NCBI GenBank assembly: GCA_038503035.1
Contig: JAVSML010000045.1
Coordinates: 248,001-312,000 of the forward strand
Direction of reading: 5' to 3'
Source of the DNA: Crocodylus rhombifer
Lineage: Eukaryota > Chordata > Crocodylia > Crocodylidae
DNA: 64,000 nucleotides
In this document: in pieces, positions 45,291-56,512 of the stretch
How positions within the stretch are numbered: the stretch's first letter is position 1
Layout of the letters: each line of letters starts with the position of its first letter
Translations under genes and position numbers: made by a program
Notes under the pieces: model-generated
Database searches by the model: none
What the model was told of the DNA's origin: nothing
The model's input: the letters and a program-made list of their open reading frames with translations, nothing else

Positions 45291-46061
45291 AGGGTTAGCT
45301 TGAATTTGTCCCCTTCCAACTATTGCATCAGGGAAAATAAATCTGGGGCTGTGGGAGGGGGTCAGGTGTCCCCCTTACCCCCCCCCCCCGCTCATCTTCT
45401 TTCCCCTCCAGCATCTTCCCCTCCCTCTTACTGTCAGAGCCTGCTCTCCATGAGTTGATGGAAGTGAGGGGCAAATGTGGAAACATTAACCTTAAAATAA
45501 ACAGCTGTAGCACACAGGCAAATTATTGTGGGTACCCATAGCCTTAGTCTCTCCAGAATTGATGCATTTTTCCTTTTCTGAAACTGCTGAAAGTTTCAGT
45601 ACAAGTACTCTATAAACACACTTTTAAGCAACTCTTTTGTACTTACTTACATATAATATAAAGCATGTATGATATTAGTCTAAAGCCAAAAGTTTCATTG
45701 GGCTGGTTATGGATCATGCTACCTTTACATGTTATACGCAATGATTACATGCAACATGAGAAGCTAATCCTAGACTGGGCTCAGTGGTCAGCTGGCATGG
45801 CCACTGCTGGTGCCACTCACAGGGGTTGAAGCTAAGCCAGCTGAGTGCCAAGCCCAGCTGAGCCCAGCCTGGTCCCCATCCCCTGAGGGCAGCGCTGGGC
45901 TCACAAGGGATGGAGCCACGCCAGCTAAGCACCAAGCTTGGCCCTGTCTGCTGCAAGTGACACTGCTGAATGCCAAGCCTGGCGCCGCTTGCAGGGGATG
46001 GGGCTGGGCTTGGCACTTGGCTGGCATGACCAATCACAGAGGAGGGGCTGAGAGCTGTCTT
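45291..46061. other. Unassigned; C-run and GC-rich imperfect repeats
   Basis: A C homopolymer lies at 45380-45390. 45785-46030 is GC-rich with recurring GCCAAGC/CAGCTG blocks and may be the interior of family X or another MITE. Confidence 0.35.
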
Positions 46062-46478
46062 ATAGATTCATAGATATTAGGGCTGGAGGGGACCTTGTAA
46101 GATCATCCATGGAGGGCAGGAAGTTGGCTAGCATCAAAGGATCCCAGCAAGATAAGCATCCAAATGTTTCTTAAGTGTCCAGAGTAGGCACTTGCACCAC
46201 TTCTGTGGGGAGTTTATTCCAGGCATTGGGGGCTTGGACAGTAAAGAAGTTTTTCCTTATGTCCAGCCTAAAATGGTCTTGCAGGAGTTTGTGACCATTG
46301 GACCTTGTCATCCCTTAGGGTGCTCTTGGTGAACAGGTGTTTCCCCAGATCCTGATGCATACTCCTTATGTACTTATAGGCTGCCACCAAGTCACCCCTG
46401 AGCCTGTGCTTCTCCAGGCTGAAGAGTCCCATAACTCTCAGCCTCTCTTCATAAGGCCTGTTCTCTTTCCCTCTTGGT
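46062..46478 (-). mobile_element. CR1 3' end, ~415 bp
   Basis: Plus strand starts ATAGATTCATAGATATTAGG and runs through GGATCCCAGCAAGATAAGC, TTTCCTTATGTCCAGCC and AAGTCACCCCTGAGCC to CTCTTCATAAGGCCTGTTCT. This is the antisense of the CR1 C-terminal coding end and tail. Confidence 0.9.
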
Positions 46479-49455
46479 CACAGACAGATCTTAGCCCTGT
46501 GCCTTGATCAGGTGACAAGGCATGGGGTTTGGAAAGGGCTGTAGGGGTGGGGTAGGTCCCAGGCCCCTGTCCCAATCTGCTGGTGGGGCAGCTATGAGGA
46601 AACTAGCTGCTAGCTGCCCCACTGGTGAATGGGACAGAGGGCTGGGATCTGCCCCTGCCTTGCAGCTCTGGTCAGGGAGCCAGAGCCAGGAGCCTGCTGC
46701 CAGGGCTGGTAGACACTGTCCCCTTTTGGCAGTCCCTGGGGGCAGGGTGTAATGTTCCAGCCCTGACCAGGAAACATTTGTTTCCTGGCCCAGTGCTCCC
46801 TACCAACCCCTGGGCTAGCACCCAGTGGGAGCCTAGAGCTCCTCTTAGTGGTAGTAGGGGCCCACTGCAGGGCCCCAGGAAGTAGGAGCATTAGTTGCCA
46901 TTAGCAGCAAATCTGCTCTTGCTTCACTGAATGTGTAGACACCTGCCCAGGAGGTTACTCATGAGTAATTTACTTATGAGTAAATTGATCCCAGATCATA
47001 TCCATGTGTAGACACGCCCACAGTTTTAGGTGCCTACATCCTTTTGTAGGTCTAGACTTAATTGGCCTGCCTAAGAACAAAGTATGTGGCAGTATACAGA
47101 AGTCCAAGCCATGGCATTATCTTTGCTCTCTTCATTTCACATGTACAAGTGCATTTGGGGAGCAATGAGTTGTTTGCATAAAAACATTTTATTGGAGCAA
47201 TTTCTGGAGCCTAGTTCTTGAATATTAGCATTTAGTGCATGGGGATTGCCACAGTAGTTCCCACCTGTGCACCTTCATGTACTCTGTCTGTGCTTAGTAC
47301 TAGATTCTTTGAAATGTAGCCAATAGGAGTGGCTGGATGGTAAGTAAGCTTGGAAAATCTGCTGCTAGATGGCATGGATGCTGGAAGACCTTTATAGGAG
47401 AATTTGGGGAAGGAGGAGACAGTTTATGATTTTAGATGCACTGGTATTAATTCAGATTAACTTCATAGATGTCACTGGAGTTACTCTGGGTTCACATTGG
47501 TACAGATGAGAGCATAATGAAAATATAACTGAGAAGGGAAAATAAAAGGATTTTAAGGTAAATATTTGCTGGCAATGGAAACCCAGCAACTGGTCCACAG
47601 TTCTCATCTTTCTCTCAGTTCACATAGCTCTAGGAAACAGAAAAATCCAACCCTTTCCAGCGCTGCTTCTCTTTTGTCATCAAGGTTCTGTATATTGGTC
47701 CCGACATCAGGAGCAACTACTACCCAAAACCTGCTTGCTAGAGCTCCCAATCCAGGAAGACTTTGTTCATCCCTGGCAAACAATGTTCTGGTGCCCTAGT
47801 GGCAAACTTCTGAAGTAGAATTGGGAGTTTAGGAAATCAAAGACCATAATCTGCACTTTATCTCCTGACTGCATTGAGAGTGAATGGAAGTCTGTTTCCA
47901 AGAAGCACTGGCCTGCCAACTGAATAAAGGTATCACTGTCTCAAGGAAGCCATGCATGTATCAGAAACCATCCACTTGAAAGTGAGATAACTTCTCTTAC
48001 ATTGCAAAGCAATTACACTGAAATGCTGTATCTCAAGCATACCTGCTGCTCTCAAACTATACAGCAGAGAAACATTCTGGAGATTGATTTTTATCGCACA
48101 AACAAACATGGTAGAGTTGGACAAATATGTAAGCTGGTTATGCCATTATATTGTTTTGAGATATCTCCCCCCGGCCCTGCTTTGTACTGGTATCCTAGGT
48201 TTGGTTTTTAGATCAAGAGCACATCTAATCTGTAAACATTGCTTAATGTAATTAATAGTTTGAACTCCAGTTCTAATGAAGGAGGGTGGGGTGATAAGCT
48301 ATCAAGTGCTTGTTCAGCTTATTAAAAAAAGTGATAAATGGTGTATCACTTGTTGACATCCTTTGGGACTGACCATTTCAGATAGTTGAGGCAAAGTCAA
48401 CTATAAATTTCAGCATTAACTACAATTTCACAATCCAAGTAGTGATCTATATTTTATGGGGAGGTCTGGAAATCTCTGATTATCATCGTTTGAAATTGCC
48501 CCCGATAAGGACTTATGTGCTATCAAGTTATAGATGTGGGGTTCATGCCACATTTTTAATGTCCATTGAAGTTGGGTGACATTTCTTTTCTTAAATATTC
48601 CCCCCCCCCTTGCTTAATTAAGAAGTCTGTAGGGGATCACTTCAAAATGATCGAAGTTAGTTACTTTGTACAATGGTAGGTGAAATTAGTGCAAAGTAAC
48701 AGGAGTTAAATTAATGTGATTTCAGGAAATAATCCATAAAAAGCTTATGAGGCCCTTAGCAGTTGTAAATTGGATTTTAGGCACAGAAAAAGATGGAAAA
48801 TGAAAAATCCTGATGAAAATAATCAGTCAGTAATGAGTAGTTGTAATATTTTAGCACTTCATACTAAAATAAAATACCAGAGTCAATAACATAAAAATTG
48901 ACTAACAATGAATTATTTTGTTAGTACTATAGATAATTAAAATTGTGATTATAAGTGTAAATAAATGTCTTTTTCTTTCTCACTAAACATTTAATTAATT
49001 AACTCTCAAAGAACTGCAAATCAATAGAAGAAAAGAGATTGAGGGAAGAAAAGAAAAAGGTCTGGGGCAATTAGTTGCCCTGTCTTATAGTAATTGGAGA
49101 GCTAGTTGAATAAGATAGAAATTGTACTGCAGATGTAGGTCAAGATTTAAGGAACTGAAAAGTGATTTGGGGGCATTCTGTTTTTGGGAGATTAGATTGC
49201 GAAAAGTGACTAGGATTTTCCAGGGGATGAATACTTATCATTGTCTGGAAATCAGGGCACATTTAATTTTTGTCAGGATGGGTGGCCACAATAATTTTTG
49301 AAGATCTGTTGCTGAATATATACCTAATATTGTTCAACTGTGTCTTTGATAATGTCTTCCTGGCAGCTACTATAGTCAAGATACATGTTTGATTCCTTGT
49401 TAAATGCCATCACAGAGCAGTCTATGGCCATCAGCTTTGCCCTAGACCTGATGGC
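46479..49455. other. Mostly unassigned; MITE-like end at 46935-47022
   Basis: TGTGTAGACACCTGCCC (46931) and ATGTGTAGACACGCCC (47007-47022) flank TTACTCATGAGTAA and TTTACTTATGAGTAAA, two small palindromes. The right side resembles the GGGCGTGTCTACAC end of Harbinger-like MITEs. A C-run sits at 48601-48609. Nothing else recognised. Confidence 0.4.
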
Positions 49456-50429
49456 TGTCGGGGAATAAAGGCCCCAAGGTCACGGTGGGCTGAGGGTTCG
49501 TATACGGAACAGGCGGGATTAGCGGCGAGGAGTCTGAGCGGTACGCAGAATCGTGCGGTTTCAAAAATAGTTGAATTTTATTTACTTACACATCTGTAGC
49601 GTAGGTAGGAAGTTTGCTTCAGTTACAGTGCTACCAAAACGAACAACAGAGGGGTCTGTTGGCCCACGGGGTTCCCGAGTGAGCCCTTGCTTTCCACCCC
49701 GAAGGACAGGTGCGGCTGCCCACTCGCTAGCCCCAGGGCTGGTCAACAGCTCATTAAAGGGATATGAACAACAACACTGTAACACGTTGTGACGCCAGTC
49801 CAAAGTGGAATCAACGCCGGAGATCATGGAGAACGATGCCGAGGTCAGTGCCGGGTACGATGAGGTAAAGCCATGATCTCAGTAAGTCGGGTTGATCGAA
49901 ATCGTGGTCAGGGTCGGTGCCAGAATCAGTCCTGTAGCCAAAAGATCACGACAGGAAACGAAGAGGAATTGAATAGCCAAAATCGCAGCGAGGAAGAGAC
50001 CCCTGCAGCTGCAGCCCTTGCTCTAAGGATCATTCTCTCCCTGTGAAACAGTCCCTAGCCTCTGCTCACAGGTCGAGCACAGTCTCTCCTCCAAAACACA
50101 CACACACCACCTCACCACCCCGAGGGGGGGGCGGTTCACAAGCCTTTTAGTGGCTTGAATTTAGTGGCCAATCAGGCTGCTCGCTTCATAGAAATTTCTA
50201 GTCCAATTACTTCATGCAGTCAGTGAACTGAGCATGTGCGTTAGATCAGATTGCCTCATGCTCTGAGTAAACTGAGCATGTGTGTTATGGCAGTCTTGAT
50301 TGACAAGCCTTGGGGTCGAGCAGGGGGCACATGCTGGGCATGCAGTGGAATTTTCTGCTTGCTAGGTCTGCGCATGTTCAGATCTAACTCTCTGTGTTAT
50401 CAGCATACATACAAAATTTTTCTCTGACA
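49456..50429 (-). mobile_element. Solo LTR, 974 bp, second family
   Basis: Starts TGTCGGGG and ends TCTGACA (TGTC...GACA), flanked by ATGGC at 49451-49455 and 50430-50434, a perfect 5-bp target duplication. On the minus strand there is a repeated U3 block (AACTGAGCATGTGCGTTA at 50226 and its near copy at 50270), a CCAAT box (plus 50167-50172) and AATAAA (plus 49577-49582) about 120 bp before the 3' edge. The region is CpG-rich compared with its flanks. Its sequence is unrelated to the LTR at 8661, so two ERV-like families are represented. No internal genes remain. Confidence 0.9.
50226..50287 (-). repeat. LTR U3 direct repeat
   Basis: AACTGAGCATGTGCGTTA (50226-50243) and AACTGAGCATGTGTGTTA (50270-50287), 44 bp apart, one mismatch. 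Direct repeats in U3 often act as enhancers; that role here is inferred. Confidence 0.8.
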
Positions 50430-50434
50430 ATGGC

Positions 50435-50714
50435 CAGCTCCATGGAATAATGTATTTTCTATACAGAAGGGCCAGCATGGCTGGTGGAAACACAGCTTCT
50501 TAACCAGGCCATATGGGAGAAGAAGAGATGCTGATTTTAAGGGAGTGGCTTGTACTTCTGAACAAGACAGTGCAGTCACCACAGAGAAAGAGAGAAGACG
50601 GGAGGGCTTCTGTGTACCCTGAAATGCTGAGAGATATTGGACTTAGGCTGACACCAGAGTAGAGGTGGGTGTTGCATAACTGTTATTACTTTTCAAAGCT
50701 TTGTAGCTCTGTAG
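50435..50714. other. Unassigned sequence
   Basis: No feature recognised between the solo LTR and the hAT-like end. Confidence 0.4.
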
Positions 50715-51754
50715 CAGAGTGATTCTTAACTGGGGTTCTGCAGCACCCTGAGATGCTATGGGATCCTTTAAAGGGTGCCACCTGATAATAGCACTGTTAG
50801 ATTTGCAAATACCTTTATTCTTACCTCTTTCCTGGACCATCAAGGCAACAACATCACCATAACACTACCATATGATATTAGTTATTTCTGAGAATTCAGG
50901 CATGTTAGATGTGTTCTTTGTTGTAACTAATAAATAGATATTTACAAGAACCACCAGGCTCAAGGTCTCATTAATTATAATATTATGTTTATGCATTATG
51001 GTTATTCATGTATTTTACTCCATTTTGTTAAAAATTAATTTCCAGTCATATTCTTTTTTTATCCTCTTTAATAACTACCATATTTACTCGATCAGAAGAT
51101 GGTTTGTTTCCTCCATTTTACATGGAGGAAAAAGTCTCTTGCCTTACAGTTGAGCATGAGGCCATGGGGAGCAGGGTTTGGGGCTGGAGCTACAGCTATA
51201 GCTGCTGTCTGCCCTCACTGCCTGTCCATGCCCAGCCAATCCTCCCGTGCAACTCCCAGTCTCCCACCCACTCCACTTGCACTCCTCCTTACCTTTGCTC
51301 AGCATGGCAGCCTCTGTCTTCACTGCAACCTGGAGCACGGATCACAGAGCACATGCTCCAGCCTGGCCCTGTAGCATCAATGCTGGCGCTATGCCGCTGT
51401 TGTGGGCCAAGGCTGGAGCAGAGATGGAGCCTACCAGTGCAGAGCAAAGATGGGGGGATGTGGATGGGCAGATGGGAGGGGTGAGATGGGGGGTGAGCCT
51501 GCAGAGGTCAAAAGCAGTGTGGAGGGGGAATGAAGGGAGGGACAGGGGGAGGAGATAGGGGCAGCCTGAGGCTGGTGGCAGAGGCAAGCTGATTGCTGAT
51601 TGCCTCTACCTGGCCTGCTACCTCCACACTGCCTGCCCCCAACTGCCTGCTCCCCTACCTCATGTCCCCCACTCTTCCCTACATTGCCTTCCCCCTTACA
51701 GCTCACCACCTGCCCTACCACATGCCCCCTAGTGCCTGCCCAATTACTGCCCCT

Positions 51755-51858
51755 CTCATCACCTCTCCTCCCACTGCCTGCAGTAGTGGCAGGGGGTGGG
51801 CNNNNNNNNNNCTCATCACCTCTCCTCCCACTGCCTGCAGTAGTGGCAGGGGGTGGGC
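51755..51858. other. 10-N assembly gap flanked by a perfect 47-bp duplication
   Basis: Ns occupy 51802-51811. The 47 bases before the gap (51755-51801) and after it (51812-51858) are identical. This is the signature of two contig ends that overlap but were not merged; the gap length is arbitrary and the duplicate probably does not exist in the genome. Open frames crossing it contain X residues and are meaningless. Confidence 0.9.
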
Positions 51859-51973
51859 GGGGAGTTTGAGATGATCCACCAATAATTAGATTCCATACAC
51901 GTAAAATTATAACGAATGTATATTTTTTCTGTGTATAGGATCTAAATATTTGGGGTGGGACAGAGTCATTTTA

Positions 51974-52406
51974 AGGTCAGGAAAACAGATCTTACGATGA
52001 TAGGCTGAGAGCCATGGGGCTCTTTAGCCTGGAAAAGCGTAGGCTCAGGGGTGATCTGATGGCCACCTATAAGTTTATCAAGGGTGACCACCAGGATCTG
52101 GGGGAACGTTTGTTCACCAGAGCGCCCCAAGGGATGACGAGGTCGAACGGTCACAAACTCCTGCAAGACCGTTTCAGGCTGGACATAAGGAAGAATTTCT
52201 TTACTGTCCGAGCCCCCAAGGTCTGGAACAGTCTGCCATCAGAGGTGGTTCAAGCACGTACATTGAACACCTTCAGGAGTAAATTGGATGCTTATCTTGC
52301 TGGGATCCTATGACCCCAGCTGACTTCCTGCCCTTTGGGCAGGGGGCTGGACTCGATGATCTCCCGAGGTTCCTTCCGGCCCTGATGTCTATGAAATCTA
52401 TGAAAT
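51974..52406 (+). mobile_element. CR1 3' end with intact C-terminal frame
   Basis: A 99-codon frame (52014-52313) reads MGLFSLEKRRLRGDLMATYK, RLDIRKNFFTVRAPKVWNSL and YLAGIL, the C-terminus of CR1 ORF2, without interruption. The 3' tail ends ATGAAATCTATGAAATG. It belongs to the same subfamily as 22282-23540 and looks younger. Confidence 0.92.
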
Positions 52407-52546
52407 GCAGGTTTGTCTCGTATTTGGCTAAATACAGTAAAGGATTTTTTTTATGCTAAATTCAGAAAAGTCATGGTGGGATGTCTTTAGTCTAAAAAGG
52501 TTGAGGAATCATTGCTCTTTAGTCTGAAAAGGTTGAGAAATCATTG

Positions 52547-53395
52547 CTCTAGTGCTTTTGATGAGTAAGGCAAATATAATGCTGACCCATTGCTGTCTGC
52601 AGACCTTACAGAGTGTGAGGGCTATCTTGAGATGTGTAGTAATCCTGGGGTTCAATTAAACACAGGAGTATGTGAATGAGAAGAACAAGACACTGTAATT
52701 TTTGGAGCAATACATAACCTCTGCAGACCCTTTGTCTGTCTCTAATTGGCTGGCTGAGGGAATAGCTCCTAATTCCCAACTCCTTCAGTCTCAGGGAGCA
52801 TCTCAAAATTTTATCATGACATTGAGTATGCAGGAAGGGATATATATTCCAAACTGGAACTGAACCAGGGAATGGGCTGTTCTGATTTAACTTTATCTGT
52901 ATAATTGAGAGTCCAAAATTTTGGTGTGGACAAGCCCTTAAAAATTACCTTAGTGGATCCTGTGAATGGCCATGGAATAGCTTTAATTTCAAATAACTTT
53001 TATTTTAGATGAAAGGAAGGGAGGGGAACAGAATATAAAAGAAAGGGACCCATGAAACAGCACAAGCCTGAATGAAGGAAGGAACATGTAGTAGAAACTA
53101 CGTCACTAAATGGCAAGCTGCTGACTCTGAGCAGCGGAGAACTGCTATACATAGAGAGCAAAACCTTAGCACTCAGTAGCTGCATGAATCACATGGTAAG
53201 TGTTGAGCTAAGTAAAGCAATTCAGCAAAATAAAAACCAATCCAAAGCCCAGAACTAAACTTGAGCTGACCATGAACTGTTTTGTTCTTTTAGGTTTTGT
53301 AAAAAGTTCAGAGACATTCCTTCTTGACCTCCTGCCCCAGTAGAAATCCAGCTTTAGCAAAAAGTTGGTGTAGCAATGTTTGCTGGCCTGCTACT
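52547..53395. other. Unassigned; possible MITE right end at 52920-52940
   Basis: TTGGTGTGGACAAGCCC followed by TTA (52938-52940) resembles a Harbinger-like right terminus (GGGCTTGTCCACACC reversed). No left end was identified. Confidence 0.35.
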
Positions 53396-53580
53396 TCATA
53401 GATTTCATAGACCTTAGGGCTGGAAGGGACCTTGGAAGATCATTGAGTCCAGCCCCCTCCCCCAGGGGCAGAAAGTCAGCAGGGATCATAGGATCCCAGC
53501 AAGATAAACATCCAGATGTCTTTTGAAAGCATTCAGAGTAGGTGCTTGAACCACCTCCGGCAGCAATCTATTCCAAATGA
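53396..53580 (-). mobile_element. CR1 3' end fragment
   Basis: Plus strand TTCATAGATTTCATAGACCT, TAGGGCTGGAAGGGACCTTG and CAGCAAGATAAACATCCAGA are the antisense of the subfamily seen at 22282 and 51974. Confidence 0.9.
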
Positions 53581-53860
53581 ACTGCCTGCACACCTTACAG
53601 AAAGGAGGCTTTTTTGAGGTGTACAAGGCAGGGAAACGCATTGGAGACAGAGCTGAATGATGGAAGTCCCCAGGCATGACATTATCTACCAGCCAGAGTA
53701 AGTGCAGTACTAGAGGTCACCCACTCAGTGCTTCAGCACCAAAGGTCAGGAACCTGGTGGGGAACAGGAAAAGATGGGTGGATGGATAAAACACTGGAAA
53801 TACAGGGAGGTACAGTAGAATCTAGTTCATTCGGGAGGCTCGGGAGACATGTTCAGAGGG

Positions 53861-53898
53861 GCATGAGCTTTCATAGGCAACAGCCCGCTTCACAAGAC
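53861..53898 (-). ncRNA. Degenerate hammerhead-like core in a PLE terminal fragment
   Basis: On the minus strand CTTGTGA (for CTGATGA), then GCGGGCTGTTGCCTAT (a hairpin with three Watson-Crick pairs and wobble), then GAAA and GCTCATGC. Hammerhead motifs are known in PLE terminal repeats; this copy has a mutated core and should be inactive. Only the short terminal piece is present. Confidence 0.45.
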
Positions 53899-54089
53899 TA
53901 GAGATGACTGTTATGACAGCAATGGGTGGCACTAGATTGGGGAGGGGAAGGAGGTGGCAGGGCAGCACAAAACAGCTTTGGATATTTAGCTGGGTCTAAG
54001 GTAGGATCCACTTGTGAGGTTTCCAATTCAGGTTTGGATATCTGGGATATATCAGGGAGAAGCTCCTTCTCTTGGGCTTCTGTACTCAC

Positions 54090-54201
54090 AGTCCCAGTTT
54101 TTCCTGCTTGTTCCTCCATTACACTTTTGATTTCAGGATTATTGGCTATCCTTGACACATCCTCGTGAAACAATGGTTTAACTTTTAGAAAAGCTGTTAA
54201 G
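54090..54201 (-). other. Candidate internal coding exon (weak)
   Basis: Minus strand: acceptor TTTATGTTTTGCAG ends at 54202, donor GTGAGT begins at 54089. The 112-nt exon is open and reads AFLKVKPLFHEDVSRIANNP then EIKSVMEEQAGKTGT, which is hydrophilic and helix-prone, more protein-like than most open frames here. The frame also stays open past the donor to 53898. I do not recognise the protein and found no partner exons on this strand. Confidence 0.3.
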
Positions 54202-55467
54202 CTGCAAAACATAAAGCGATAGCTAATTAAATCCTACAATTTAGATTTAATCTAATTGTAGAATTTGGTTTATAATTTGAAACGGCAGAGGTTTATATAA
54301 GACGCAAACAAGCTTTCATGCTCATTTAAAATGATAAAACCCCCATAAATCTGAAAGACATTTGTGGCAGGTTTTGTTTATTTATTTATATTTTTGTAAA
54401 AGAAAATCTGAGCCTGGTGGGAAGCATAATCTGCAAATACAAAAGAATGTATAAAACAATGGAGTTATAAATACATTAGCAATAATATCTGGAATATTTA
54501 AAAAATATATATTCTTATTTTCTGGGGGCTACAATATTTCTACTTCCTTTACCTGTGTAAAGCAGAAGTGAGGAACCCCAGAATGTGATGGTGCTGGCAG
54601 CCCTTGGCAGAAAATCATATCCCCTATTGAGAAGGCAGATTATATGGGCACAGCACTCCTGTCCACATAGTTTATGTGGAACTGGAATTGATTAGCACAG
54701 TATTTTTAAAGTGCAATAAAATCCAGCACACAAAACTCAGGGGATCTGCATTGTGGAGTGCTGCAACTCAAAAACAAAATAGATGCAGTCCTCTTGGGTT
54801 CTACTACCCAAAGTGCAATGCTAACTTTTTTTTAGGGTTTTGGACAGCTAGAGGAGAATACCTTAGTATTTTTCTAACCTCCTTAACCTGGCCATGCCAC
54901 TGTTCTGCTCCTGCTTTGCACATGTAAATATAGAATTTTGTAGTAATATTTTATGCCTGCTAGGCAAGCTGCCTTGACTTGAACTAGAGCCATCTTGAAC
55001 CTTCAACGTAAACTTGAGCCATTTGAGTTTCAGAGCTGTCTGAGTAATTCCCTTGCTCCTGCATAGCTGAATCTCCTAGTATTAGCTGAAAATAGAAAAG
55101 GACTTACTATTTTAAAGAAATAATAAAGGCTGTTCTTAGAGAATTAGTGATCTAATCAAATCCAGGGAACACTGAATGATTATAAAGGAAATCCGATAGA
55201 CATTTAAGATGGAAATATCTTGGGTAAACTAGATCTTACCCTGTGTAATGCTAATGGATAATGCTAGTCAAATCTTGGAATTTCCATTACACTCAAAATG
55301 CCGATACTTTGGAATTTCCCTTCTTTCAAAATAACAAAGAAATTTTTAAAAAATTGAAATTTCATTTGGAAAGGTTGTGGCACCCATGTCAGAATTGTTT
55401 ATTTTTGTTAAGGTGGAAACACTTCATTTTTTTCTGCATGCTGAGATATTGCAAATTATAGAAATGC
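54202..55467. other. Unassigned AT-rich sequence
   Basis: No repeats or genes recognised. Confidence 0.45.
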
Positions 55468-55640
55468 AGAGGTGGTTAGCCATGTTAGTCTGTAGTCAAG
55501 CAGTAGGTATGACAGGGCGACACTTTGGAGGCTAACTAAAGTGAGGCATGTGTTTTCATAGGCAACAATCTGTGAAATCTCTTTGTAGAAATCAACTTTG
55601 TAGGTTGTTGCCTATGAAAACTCATGCCTCTTTAACCAGT
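55468..55640. mobile_element. PLE terminal fragments in inverted arrangement
   Basis: GGTTAGCCATGTTAGTCTGT at 55478 is a common PLE-end block. GGCATGTGTTTTCATAGGCA plus ACAA (55545-55568) is inverted at 55605-55628 with one mismatch in 24 bp and a 36-nt spacer. The arm is the same sequence that borders the hammerhead-like core at 53861. Confidence 0.65.
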
Positions 55641-55650
55641 TAGTGTGTAA

Positions 55651-56372
55651 GGGTATGGGCAGATATTCGCCACAATCAAATTACAATCATGTGGCTTACT
55701 TGTGCACATGTTCACTGGTGCTGGAGCCATGCCAGGATCCCTATCTAAGTAACTTGTATGGGGAGGGGAGGGTGGGGTTGGAGGGGCTGGAGGCAGCACT
55801 ATACCTAGACTCCTAGTGGCCCTGGGAAAACTTTTAGTATTGGGCCAGAGTTAATAATAGCCCCTTTGCCAGAGTTAATGATGATAATAATTGGATAATG
55901 GGAAAATAATTTACTATTTTCGGGCCCCCCTTTCTGTCCGGGCCCCAGGTGGCCTCCTGGTTTGCCCATGTCTGTGTCTAGCCCTGGCTGGGGGGGTCGG
56001 CGGGGCAGGTGAGTCTGTGGGAGGAGTTGGGGAGTTCACAGGGTCTGGCGGGGGCTGGGGGGGGCAGGCTGTCCCTCCAGGGGTGGGAGAGTCAGGGGGC
56101 TAAAATAGCATGGTCAGAGTTGGGGAGTAGGAAGAGCGCAGCCCCTCAGCTGGGTCTTCCCAGCCCTGGCACTGTGCTCCAAACATATGCAGCTGTTTGG
56201 AAAATCAAACTAACTGATTCCCAATCTAAGTTCACCTCTTCAGATGAACTGGTTTAGATCAGGTTGGCCATTTTTTTGCCTGATTTAACCTTCATGAATA
56301 TCTGCACAGACAAGCATTTAGTTCAACCTAACCCTATTTAGGTTGGTCTAAGTATAATGTTTGCATGTACCC
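55651..56372. mobile_element. Harbinger-like MITE, 722 bp
   Basis: Left end GGGTATGGGCAGATATT; right end, reverse-complemented, GGGTACATGCAAACATT (12 of 17 match); flanked by TAA at 55648-55650 and 56373-56375. The interior holds a GC-rich block (55920-56100) and a hAT-like stretch. No transposase. Confidence 0.65.
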
Positions 56373-56401
56373 TAAGTTGCCATCCTACCCTACCTCTTGC
56401 A

Positions 56402-56512
56402 AAATTATAATATAATATATATATTATTAATACATGTTACATTATATAATGTATATTAATATACTGTATTAATATATCTTATTATATATAATGTATATAT
56501 AATAATGTTAAC
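56402..56512. repeat. AT-rich simple repeat
   Basis: Irregular ATAT/TAATATA tract with several small palindromes. Confidence 0.85.

Larger units (their letters stand above)
51076..52439. mobile_element. Palindrome family X element, carrying CR1 and an assembly gap
   Basis: Left end TACCATATTTACTCGATCAG; right end, reverse-complemented, TACTGTATTTAGCCAAATAC, both continuing into a GAGACAA/AAGATGG-type block. Just inside the right end lies the 75-bp palindrome shared with 45216-45290. The interior 51150-51860 is GC-rich. A CR1 is inserted between the palindrome and the right end. Confidence 0.55.
50715..52546. mobile_element. hAT-like MITE split by later insertions
   Basis: Left end CAGAGTGATTCTTAACTGGG followed by GTTCTGCAGCACCC and TCCTTTAAAGGGTGCCACC; right end, reverse-complemented, CAATGATTTCTCAACC. 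Flanking 8-mers CTCTGTAG and CTCTAGTG agree at only 5 positions. The right terminal ~35 bp (TTTAGTCT-AAAAGGTTGAG...CATTGCTCT) are tandemly duplicated at 52482-52550. The middle (51076-52439) is a later insertion. Confidence 0.55.

Noticed and set aside
51593..51874. Open frame crossing the N gap
   Set aside because: Contains undetermined residues and an assembly duplication.
56402..56512. AT-rich tract as a matrix-attachment site or origin
   Set aside because: Only base composition supports it; simple repeat is sufficient.
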